Positions 1-5,756 of a stretch of DNA of 6,393 bases are shown in pieces. Every line of letters starts with the position of its first letter. Within the stretch, counting starts at the first letter, position 1. This stretch comes from Bacillota bacterium. GTDB taxonomy: Bacteria; Bacillota; UBA4882; UBA8346. The stretch spans positions 1 through 6,393 of the forward strand of contig JANQHU010000104.1 of the NCBI GenBank assembly GCA_028282485.1, in the 5' to 3' direction. Both the position numbers and the translations under genes were made by a program. Under the pieces are notes generated by a model. That model was given only the letters and a program-made list of their open reading frames with translations, did no database searches and was not told the origin of the DNA.

Positions 1-161
1 TTTATAATATAATTATTATTATATATGTCATACAAAGGAAACTTTATAACATCTAAGCCCTTAAAATTATAATTTTGACAGAAAAAATATCCAAAATGAA
101 AAAAAATATAATTTTTTGAAGTTTTTTTCAAAATATACTTTAATATTTCTAAATATCGTCC

Positions 162-167
162 TATAAT
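162..167 (+). promoter_or_regulatory. Candidate sigma-A -10 box upstream of the large PilZ gene
   Basis: A perfect TATAAT lies 34 bp before the start codon, which would give a short leader of roughly 25-30 nt containing the Shine-Dalgarno. The hexamer 17 bp upstream (139-144, TTTAAT) matches TTGACA at only three positions, and there is no extended -10 TG. The surroundings are so AT-rich that a chance TATAAT is plausible. No sigma-D (flagellar) or sigma-54 promoter pattern was seen. Confidence 0.45.
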
Positions 168-189
168 AAAATTAAGGAGTTTATTCTCT

Positions 190-195
190 GGAGGT
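190..195 (+). promoter_or_regulatory. Ribosome binding site of the large PilZ gene
   Basis: GGAGGT sits 5 nt before the ATG at 201. This strong Shine-Dalgarno fixes the start. Confidence 0.85.
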
Positions 196-200
196 CAAAA

Positions 201-3200
201 ATGGAAGAATTATACAATGGTTACCCAAATCAACAACCTGTACCCCTTAATACAAAAATTAAAATACGTTATGGCACCAATGAATTTCTGGCTTATGCAA
301 TTAGTATCAGTGTTAATGGTATTAACTTTTACGCACCCAAACATTCCCTGAAGTTAATGCCCGATGATATTATAGAAGTCTTCTTTAGTTTTCCTGACTC
401 AAATTATTATACTCAATATTCCGCCAAAGGTGAAATTAGTAATTTTACTGCAAATACTTTTGATCAAAACGGTAACTTAGTGAACTCTTACGGGATAAAA
501 TTTTTAGAGATTTCTCCCGATTCCTTAGCTGCAATCACCAACTACTGTCAACAAAATATTTCCGAAAATACAAATTCTGTACCAGTCCCAATTAATGATC
601 AAAATTTATCACAATTGCCAAAAACAGCCCCGGAGCAACCAGAATCATTTTCTGAAATCAAACCTACACCGGAGCCTAGGCAACCTATTGCAAGTGAAAC
701 AGCAGAACCACAAACTAATTTGAAAGCCGACTCTTTTGTAAAATCAGAGGAAAATTCCGTTGATCCGGCACAAAGAGCTGCCCTAGAAGTTGAGGAAAAA
801 GCTACTTCAAAAGTGATTCAAAATAATGTTAATCCCTTACCGCAAGCTCCTGCTGCCCAAACCGAACCGCTTGGGGCAACACCTGCACCAAATCAAGCAA
901 CTGTTAAAGGAGCTCCCGGGCAATCTTTATCCCAAGAAAAAATTGACGATTTAATAAAAATTTTAACCAATGGTAGTGCTCCAGGAGAAACAAACAACCC
1001 AGAAAATATTGTTAATAGCGAAACTACTCCTGTCTCGGCCGAAGATAATCCTGAATTTGATGAAAAAAGAAAGTCTCTGTTAATATCCGCCAGCGAATTT
1101 GATAACCTTCAGCTTGCCTCCTCCAACGAGGCTACTGGGTCTCAGGAAGAAAATACGGATATTCCCAGTTTCTATCAAGAACTCCCGAATGACCCAACCA
1201 TTAAATCAGTCTCGGAAAATGCAGTCCCTCTTAATGAGCCGAAATCCATTTCTACCGAGCCAAAAACCAACGAAAATCAGCTTGCACCAGATTTTTCTGC
1301 CCCCCAGGTCCCTGTGAATTTTCCAGAGGGCAATAAGCTTCCGGGTAATGAAGCGCCGCCTAATTATGCTTTCTCTAATAATATTTCATCAACTAATGTT
1401 GATTTATCTAACATCCTTGATCCGGAGCAATACTTTACTCCTTCAAAAAACCCAGAGCAAGCTCCGACTCTTAATGATGCCCCTGGTGGAACCAGCAATA
1501 CTCCCCCAGCAAATAATATGGCACCTTTTATTCCGGGACAAGAATTTGGAGCTCCCGATCTCACTACCCCCAATGAACCTTTTGTAGCTCCTAATTCCAA
1601 TCCGTCGAACTCAGTTCAGAATACGAATTTCGAAGCGGCTAACCATCAGGATCCCCAGCAGAATCCCACTCCCTTTATCCCTAACCAGGGCTTTGGGACT
1701 CCTGATCTTTTTGCCCCTAATCAGCAACAGTTTACGGGGCCTAATCAGGGACTAAATATCCAGGAACCTCAGCAAAATCCTACTCCCTTTATTCCTAACC
1801 AGGGCTTTGGAACTCCTGATCTTTTTGCCCCTAATCAGCAGCAGCAGTTTACTGAGCCTAATTCTAATCCGACGAATTCGCCTCAGATCCCTAATTTAGA
1901 GGCTTTTCATCAGCCGCCTATTGATCCTGGTAACCCAGTGCCAAATATCCAGGATTCCCGGCAGAATTCTATACCTTTGAGCCCTAATCAGGGCTTGGGA
2001 ATTCCTGAGCTTTTTACCCCTAATCAGCAGTATGGAGAGCCTACTTCTAATATTCCGGTGAACCCGCCCCAAAATCCTAATATGGGGGCTTTTCATCAAC
2101 CGCCTGTCGAACCTAATCCCGTGCTAAATACAGTAGATCCGAGCCCGGTCACTATGAAAAACGCAAATAAGGAAGCTTCTCCCTCACTTCAAACTGAAAC
2201 AGCATTAGAAACCAATAACTTAGATAATAACCTTTCCAATAACTTCGATGAACCATCTTCTGACACAGAGAAGTCTACGACTATGTCGGGAATCTTAAGT
2301 TTTTTGAGTAATCCCATTAAATTTTTACGAAATTCCGACAAAAACAGTAAACAGACCGCAGCATCCGAAGATTCTACTTTAATTGACAAAGTTTTTGGCT
2401 ATAAAAACGCTAATACCACCGCTGAATCAACTAAGCAAAATCACTTTGATCATGATTCCAAGATGGCAAATCCAGCAACCAGTAATGGCGAAGCCAATCC
2501 TTTTAATCACTCAGGTGAATCTACCTTGGTTAATTTCAATCCCAAGGTTATTCCGAAAAACTCAGTTGATTTAACAGTTGAAAAAACCAAATATAAAGAA
2601 TCCGAAACTAGATCTGTTACTAATAATCTTCCCGAGACTAAATCAATCTCAGCCACAAATCCAAAACTCGGCTTAAATGAAACAAATTCTGATAAATACA
2701 AACCGGATCATGTTGTTTCTAAAAGCAGCTCCGGGGTTTCCATGGATCAAGAAATGATTGATCGGATTGTTCATGCTTTACGAACCAATAATTCTACTTC
2801 AAATACTAATCATGGTCAAAACAAAGAGCCAATTACTAAAAATGAACCTATTGCCGAAGAGGCCCCCCCTCTTCCTAAACAAGCAGAAGCTATTAAAACA
2901 ACTACCAACAAAATTGAACCCCCGGTTAATGAACCAAAAACGCTGCCTAAAACTTCAAATAATGTGATTACTGTTAAAATAACCTTAAGAACCGGCAAAA
3001 CAGTCTCTGGCGAAGTGGAAAACCTTAATTTTGGTGGTTTTATGGTTCGTTTACCAGAGCGGATTCCCATTGAATGCCAGGTTAAATTAGATATGTCCTG
3101 TGAAGATCTGGTAATATCTAATTTGCAGGGTAATTGTACCAATAGCGATCAGATTGACAATGCCCATAAAGAATTTTTGACAGGAATCTGCTTCGGTAAT

Positions 3201-3260
3201 CTGGATAGTCTGCATTTCCAGCAATTAAGAGCTTTGATTTATCGATTTAGAAAAGTATAA
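201..3260 (+). CDS. Large protein with PilZ-like domains at both ends and an ~800-residue low-complexity linker
   Basis: The protein has 1019 residues. Residues ~14-118 form a PilZ-like beta-barrel domain with S-I-S-V-N-G (35-40) in place of the (D/N)xSxxG signature and a typical YGIKFLEIS strand (97-105). Residues ~920-1019 form a second one with N941-L-N-F-G-G946. Neither shows a clear RxxxR, so direct c-di-GMP binding is doubtful. Between them, about 800 residues are rich in Pro, Asn, Gln, Ser, Thr and Glu, with no signal peptide or transmembrane segment, so the protein should be cytoplasmic and mostly disordered. The linker contains repeats (~442-665), two FliM/FliY-like peptides (242-258 and 847-860) and a hydrophobic stretch M695-L709 (MSGILSFLSNPIKFL) that could be an amphipathic helix. 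The ATG has a strong Shine-Dalgarno. The next gene follows 41 bp downstream and shares the two-domain layout. PilZ assignment is fairly secure; the cellular role is not known. Confidence 0.8.
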   Translation: MEELYNGYPNQQPVPLNTKIKIRYGTNEFLAYAISISVNGINFYAPKHSLKLMPDDIIEVFFSFPDSNYYTQYSAKGEISNFTANTFDQNGNLVNSYGIKFLEISPDSLAAITNYCQQNISENTNSVPVPINDQNLSQLPKTAPEQPESFSEIKPTPEPRQPIASETAEPQTNLKADSFVKSEENSVDPAQRAALEVEEKATSKVIQNNVNPLPQAPAAQTEPLGATPAPNQATVKGAPGQSLSQEKIDDLIKILTNGSAPGETNNPENIVNSETTPVSAEDNPEFDEKRKSLLISASEFDNLQLASSNEATGSQEENTDIPSFYQELPNDPTIKSVSENAVPLNEPKSISTEPKTNENQLAPDFSAPQVPVNFPEGNKLPGNEAPPNYAFSNNISSTNVDLSNILDPEQYFTPSKNPEQAPTLNDAPGGTSNTPPANNMAPFIPGQEFGAPDLTTPNEPFVAPNSNPSNSVQNTNFEAANHQDPQQNPTPFIPNQGFGTPDLFAPNQQQFTGPNQGLNIQEPQQNPTPFIPNQGFGTPDLFAPNQQQQFTEPNSNPTNSPQIPNLEAFHQPPIDPGNPVPNIQDSRQNSIPLSPNQGLGIPELFTPNQQYGEPTSNIPVNPPQNPNMGAFHQPPVEPNPVLNTVDPSPVTMKNANKEASPSLQTETALETNNLDNNLSNNFDEPSSDTEKSTTMSGILSFLSNPIKFLRNSDKNSKQTAASEDSTLIDKVFGYKNANTTAESTKQNHFDHDSKMANPATSNGEANPFNHSGESTLVNFNPKVIPKNSVDLTVEKTKYKESETRSVTNNLPETKSISATNPKLGLNETNSDKYKPDHVVSKSSSGVSMDQEMIDRIVHALRTNNSTSNTNHGQNKEPITKNEPIAEEAPPLPKQAEAIKTTTNKIEPPVNEPKTLPKTSNNVITVKITLRTGKTVSGEVENLNFGGFMVRLPERIPIECQVKLDMSCEDLVISNLQGNCTNSDQIDNAHKEFLTGICFGNLDSLHFQQLRALIYRFRKV
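924..974 (+). other. FliM/FliY-like short motif, copy 1 (coding)
   Basis: This encodes residues 242-258, SLSQEKIDDLIKILTNG. It resembles the conserved N-terminal peptide of the flagellar switch proteins FliM and FliY (consensus LSQxEIDALL), which binds phosphorylated CheY. It is one of very few stretches of the linker with a helix-forming hydrophobic pattern. Binding to CheY is inferred from the resemblance only. Confidence 0.5.
1524..2150 (+). repeat. Diverged in-frame repeat array in the PilZ linker
   Basis: Four units start at residues 442, 491, 529 and 592, with spacings of 49, 38 and 63 residues. The unit core is P-F-I-P-N-Q-G-F-G-T-P-D-L-F-A-P-N-Q-Q. In three units it is followed by a second block of the type EPNSNPxNxPQxPNxEAFHQPP; the second unit lacks most of this block, which suggests an internal deletion. 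Every length change is a multiple of three, so the frame is kept. The units are proline-, asparagine- and glutamine-rich and should be extended or disordered. Confidence 0.85.
1653..1844 (+). repeat. Near-identical direct repeat pair, 114-bp period
   Basis: 1653-1730 and 1767-1844 align over 26 codons with six differences, all at third positions and all synonymous. The glutamine run after the core is three codons in the first copy and four in the second, a one-codon CAG expansion. This is the youngest-looking part of the array. Confidence 0.9.
2739..2780 (+). other. FliM/FliY-like short motif, copy 2 (coding)
   Basis: This encodes residues 847-860, SMDQEMIDRIVHAL, matching copy 1 as S-x-x-Q-E-x-I-D-x-(L/I)-(I/V)-x-x-L. 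It lies about 60 residues before the C-terminal PilZ domain. It is further from the FliM/FliY consensus than copy 1, but the internal match between the two copies is clear. Confidence 0.45.
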
Positions 3261-3287
3261 AGGGTGTATCAGGAAAACTTTGAATAT

Positions 3288-3292
3288 GGAGG
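3288..3292 (+). promoter_or_regulatory. Ribosome binding site that sets the start of the second PilZ gene
   Basis: GGAGG ends directly against the in-frame TTG at 3293, so that codon cannot be the start. The ATG at 3302 lies 9 nt downstream and a TTG at 3299 lies 6 nt downstream; ATG is preferred. Confidence 0.75.
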
Positions 3293-3301
3293 TTGATATT
3301 G

Positions 3302-4060
3302 ATGCTTTTTGGACTCTTTAATCATCGTACCGGAGACCGAATGCCTTTTGAAGCTAACTTAAATTTAAAACTGGAACAAGATGAAAGAGAATTAAAAAAT
3401 GCAACCATTGTCAATATTGGGGCTGGTGGCTTAGAATTTTTAATTATTTATGAAAAAGAAAACGAACTAGCTAAGGGTGACTTAGCCTGGTTTTATTTTA
3501 ATCTACCTGATTTAGGAGAGGTAGAAGCCAAAGGACAGATTGTTCATTCAAGGTACGGTGTTAACCAGCACAAAGACCGGTGTATTTTTTACGGAGTCAA
3601 ATTTTTAGATATTTCTATTGATGCTTGGAATTATATCGTCGACTATTGCAGTTCCAAAAAAGCTCAATTAAATCAAGAGGTTTCTTTTGAAAAAATGGAA
3701 AGCATTTCCAAACAAAAGACACCCCCCCGGCAAGAATCCGGCCCAATCGTCACCATTCCTAATCTGAATGCCAGTATTCAGCAAAAAGATGGTAAGATCC
3801 TGGAGGGAAAAGTCGAGGGAATTAGTTTGGGGGGCCTAAGAATCTATTTACCCGTAAATCTACCAATTAACTCTAACAATACGTTACGCTTAAATTATCA
3901 TGACAAAACTGTGTATACAGTTGCCAAAGCCGCTTGGAGTGTCCCCGTCAAAAATGAATATAAAAATTACCTCAATGGCCTTCTGTTTTATCGTTTTAAC
4001 GAAGAACAGCTGGACCTAGTCAAAACAATTATGAATGACTTGCTTTATGATAAAGTATAA
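3302..4060 (+). CDS. Tandem PilZ domain protein
   Basis: The protein has 252 residues from the ATG chosen on Shine-Dalgarno spacing. Residues ~7-117 form the first PilZ domain, with an RxxxR (R9-T-G-D-R13) followed by N38-I-G-A-G-G43, a near match to (D/N)xSxxG with Gly in place of Ser, and the strand YGVKFLDIS (97-105). Residues ~148-252 form a second, degenerate PilZ domain with G173-I-S-L-G-G178 and no RxxxR. PilZ domains bind c-di-GMP and act as effectors of motility, adhesion or exopolysaccharide. Of the four PilZ domains in this window, only the first one here could plausibly bind it. There is no signal peptide or transmembrane segment. The gene lies 41 bp after the large PilZ gene, with no terminator between, and matches it domain for domain (YG[IV]KFL[DE]IS, then a conserved Tyr-Cys near the end of domain 1). 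The target process is unknown. Confidence 0.85.
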   Translation: MLFGLFNHRTGDRMPFEANLNLKLEQDERELKNATIVNIGAGGLEFLIIYEKENELAKGDLAWFYFNLPDLGEVEAKGQIVHSRYGVNQHKDRCIFYGVKFLDISIDAWNYIVDYCSSKKAQLNQEVSFEKMESISKQKTPPRQESGPIVTIPNLNASIQQKDGKILEGKVEGISLGGLRIYLPVNLPINSNNTLRLNYHDKTVYTVAKAAWSVPVKNEYKNYLNGLLFYRFNEEQLDLVKTIMNDLLYDKV

Positions 4061-4082
4061 CCAAAGCCAAATTAAACTTTTT
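4052..4082 (+). terminator. Weak candidate terminator at the convergent gene junction
   Basis: AAAGTATAA (4052-4060, containing the PilZ stop codon) can pair with TTAAACTTT (4072-4080) with one mismatch over an 11-nt loop, followed by TT. The stem is AT-rich and the T-run is only five bases, partly in the stem. It is the only candidate in the 20-bp gap between the converging genes. Confidence 0.3.
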
Positions 4083-5064
4083 ATAAAAAAGAGATTATTT
4101 CCGGTAAAGAATTAATTTGTTTAAAAAGTAACGGCCGAGCTCCGCTACTAACTATATTACCTCCGTTAATACCCAGTGCCGGAATCCCGGCCAACCTTAA
4201 AGAAATAACTCCGGCACTGGTATCTTCTATCCCAAAGGTATGTTTATATACAGACTGATCAAGACCAAGTCCGATCCGGGCTGCTTCTGCATATAACCAG
4301 GGATGTGGTTTTAAAGCAAGTTCTCCCAGATTACCAATTTTGCCTTTTTGGACAACCTGCCCCCCACAAATGATTGTGTCATAAAAGTTTAAGGGATCTT
4401 CTAATTGCAACATTTTAAATAATCCCACTATTTGGGGATACACCTTTTGCAATGCTCCTGAGGTAACTAACGCAATCTTAATTCGCGCTTCTTTGAGGGC
4501 TAATAATACCTCTTTTAACCCTTCGGTCGGTTTAAAGATATTGGCATCCCCATTCCCACTAGCTATCTTTTGCAACTCCTCGGTAGTTATTTCCTGATAT
4601 ACCAACCGCGCTTCCTCTAATGATTTAACCGGACAATATTTATGCAGACAATATTGGAGATGCTCTGAAACGGAATGCCCGATTATATAAGGCTCATCTG
4701 CCGTATTAAAAACAAAGTTCGGGTCCTTCTTTAAAATTGCTACGGTCTTTTGGATAACTCCTTTCCAAAAATTTTCACTTTTAATACTAGTTCCATCCAG
4801 ATCCATAAAAACTGCTTTAATAGGTTTTTCAATGGTTACCTCAGATAAAGGATAAATGGCGGAATGATTTAATTTTGAACTAATCTCTACTAAAGTATAA
4901 TCCCCGTGAACAATAAACTCTGCTTTATAATCCCTGGTAACCAAAATTCGTTGGACCCCGTTTTTCCCCACTTGCCACCAACCATTAATACTAATGGTTT
5001 GCGGCAGTAAATCATTTTGATACTCTTCTGGAATCAAGCCAAACCCGGGTATTTTTTGTATCAT
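4081..5064 (-). CDS. HAD-superfamily hydrolase (beta-phosphoglucomutase-like) with N-terminal extension
   Basis: The protein has 327 residues from the ATG at 5064. HAD motif I is D88-L-D90-G-T, with D88 the expected nucleophile. Motif II is T201-S-G, motif III is K252 in LKPHPW, and motif IV is G278-I-E-D-T-S-A-G with E280/D281. Residues ~95-185 between motifs I and II are mainly helical, fitting a C1 cap as in phosphoglycolate phosphatase and beta-phosphoglucomutase relatives. All catalytic residues are present, so it should be an active Mg2+-dependent phosphatase or phosphomutase. The substrate cannot be read from sequence. Residues 1-~80 are an extra region before the HAD fold with beta-like segments (WWQVG, QRILVT, AEFIVHGDY); I do not recognise it as a named domain. 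The ATG at 5064 has AGAGG 6 nt upstream, whereas an in-frame ATG at 5082 has none and directly abuts a U-tract. The gene is convergent with the PilZ pair, and a hairpin lies directly upstream. Confidence 0.85.
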   Translation of the reverse strand: MIQKIPGFGLIPEEYQNDLLPQTISINGWWQVGKNGVQRILVTRDYKAEFIVHGDYTLVEISSKLNHSAIYPLSEVTIEKPIKAVFMDLDGTSIKSENFWKGVIQKTVAILKKDPNFVFNTADEPYIIGHSVSEHLQYCLHKYCPVKSLEEARLVYQEITTEELQKIASGNGDANIFKPTEGLKEVLLALKEARIKIALVTSGALQKVYPQIVGLFKMLQLEDPLNFYDTIICGGQVVQKGKIGNLGELALKPHPWLYAEAARIGLGLDQSVYKHTFGIEDTSAGVISLRLAGIPALGINGGNIVSSGARPLLFKQINSLPEIISFL

Positions 5065-5070
5065 ATTTAG

Positions 5071-5075
5071 CCTCT
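5071..5075 (-). promoter_or_regulatory. Ribosome binding site that sets the HAD start
   Basis: On the minus strand AGAGG lies 6 nt before the ATG at 5064. This moves the start 18 nt downstream of the longest frame. Confidence 0.7.
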
Positions 5076-5082
5076 TTTTCAT

Positions 5083-5128
5083 AAAAAATTAAACATTTCT
5101 AACCAAAAAGTTCTTAGAAATGTTCAAT
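5083..5128 (-). terminator. Hairpin with U-tract between the YkoP-like and HAD genes
   Basis: AACATTTCTAA (5092-5102) and TTAGAAATGTT (5114-5124) form a perfect 11-bp inverted repeat with an 11-nt loop; beyond one mismatch, three more outer pairs form. On the minus strand it is followed by T-A-A and then six T (5088-5083), the form of a Rho-independent terminator, though the stem is AT-rich. It probably ends the deacetylase/YkoP transcript. Because the U-tract ends only 8 nt before the HAD Shine-Dalgarno, it may also act as an attenuator. Confidence 0.6.
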
Positions 5129-5140
5129 CATCCTTACTCT

Positions 5141-5146
5141 ATCATA
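5141..5146 (-). promoter_or_regulatory. Weak candidate -10 box for the HAD gene
   Basis: TATGAT on the minus strand matches the sigma-A -10 at five of six positions. No -35 stands at a normal spacing; the best, TTGAGA at 5173-5168, is 21 bp away. Two AGTTAG hexamers (5165-5160 and 5155-5150) lie just upstream, 10 bp apart. Transcription from here would run through the hairpin before reaching the HAD gene. Confidence 0.25.
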
Positions 5147-5169
5147 TTACTAACTTTTCCTAACTATTC

Positions 5170-5742
5170 TCAATAATTCATTAATAAACTCGCTCTGGAA
5201 AGCCATGCTTCACAGGGTTTATTATGATACCAGGATTTTTTCGACCCAGTCTTGACGTGATTCTGATTGGAATAATAAAGCCTTCGCAAAGAAGATTCCC
5301 AGAAGCCAATCAAACGATTCTGCCAATTATCAGCAAGAGGTACTAGGGTAAATCCTAGTCTTTTGGCTCCGCCGGATAAGACGTTAACCCCGTAAAAACC
5401 CCGGATTTCTTCCGAGATGGCTCCTTCTCGACAAGCTTTAGCCAACAAAGCCAACTCTTCCTTTAGAATTTTAAGTAACAGCCATTCAATGGGGCGATTG
5501 GTGGCAGCCGTTCGGGCAATTTCAAGAATTCTCCCATTATTAAAATGAAATTCGGCTACTGCTTCATCTCTCATAATCTCAATATCATCGCTAAGCTTTA
5601 CCGATTCTGCTCCCTGATAGGGGTGAACACATAATAAGAGCAGTTTATTTTCCGAGCCCGGAATAGGAGTGGCTCCCACTTTTTTGATATAGAAATTATC
5701 AATAATTGCCCCACAACTTTGAAAAAAAGTTTTTATTTTCAA
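5170..5742 (-). CDS. YkoP-like protein of unknown function
   Basis: The protein has 190 residues, starting at TTG with a well-placed AGGAG 8 nt upstream. It resembles the YkoP-like family named after Bacillus subtilis YkoP. Family-like features are a central block with HPYQG (40-44), a polar strand and FHFNNGRILEI (66-76), a helical middle, then FYGVNVLSGGAKRLGF (116-131), and a C-terminal tail ending W180-L-S-R-A-S-L-L-M-N-Y. There is no signal peptide or transmembrane segment, and no catalytic motif is recognised. In Firmicutes this domain commonly occurs beside, or fused to, polysaccharide deacetylases. Here it follows one with a 13-bp gap, and its Shine-Dalgarno overlaps the upstream stop codon, which suggests translational coupling. 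A role in cell-wall or exopolysaccharide modification with its partner is inference. The family call rests on remembered pattern, not a search. Confidence 0.7.
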   Translation of the reverse strand: MKIKTFFQSCGAIIDNFYIKKVGATPIPGSENKLLLLCVHPYQGAESVKLSDDIEIMRDEAVAEFHFNNGRILEIARTAATNRPIEWLLLKILKEELALLAKACREGAISEEIRGFYGVNVLSGGAKRLGFTLVPLADNWQNRLIGFWESSLRRLYYSNQNHVKTGSKKSWYHNKPCEAWLSRASLLMNY

Positions 5743-5750
5743 TTGTATTA

Positions 5751-5756
5751 CTCCTT
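5751..5756 (-). promoter_or_regulatory. Ribosome binding site overlapping the deacetylase stop codon
   Basis: AAGGAG on the minus strand shares its first base with the last base of the TAA stop (5758-5756) and lies 8 nt before the TTG start at 5742. This supports the non-ATG start and coupled expression of the two genes. Confidence 0.75.

Larger units (their letters stand above)
1..200. other. AT-rich non-coding leader region
   Basis: No open reading frame of note lies here; all frames are interrupted by stops. The stretch is dominated by A/T runs, including an ATT-rich simple sequence near 8-26. A small AT-only-stemmed inverted repeat (TTTTGAA at 114-120 and TTCAAAA at 127-133) is too weak to call a terminator. 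Apart from the -10 box and the ribosome binding site listed separately, I see no RNA gene or riboswitch. Confidence 0.6.

Noticed and set aside
75..80. Perfect TTGACA -35 hexamer
   Set aside because: No -10-like hexamer lies 16-18 bp downstream; the next TATAAT (107-112) is 26 bp away.
114..133. TTTTGAA/TTCAAAA inverted repeat as a terminator or operator
   Set aside because: A seven-pair, almost wholly A/T stem in an AT-rich region is expected by chance, and there is no following T-tract.
1077..1115. Third FliM-like motif (S296-A-S-E-F-D-N-L303)
   Set aside because: The Gln and Ile positions are lost and the similarity is limited to S, E, D and L, too weak to call on its own.
1364..3142. 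Minus-strand open frames opposite the PilZ linker
   Set aside because: They are short, lack ribosome binding sites and recognisable domains, and are explained by the biased composition of the linker codons.
3293..3295. TTG start for the second PilZ gene
   Set aside because: The GGAGG Shine-Dalgarno touches this codon, leaving no spacer.
5080..5082. ATG giving a longer HAD protein
   Set aside because: It has no Shine-Dalgarno and directly follows the U-tract of the hairpin; the ATG at 5064 has AGAGG at 6 nt.
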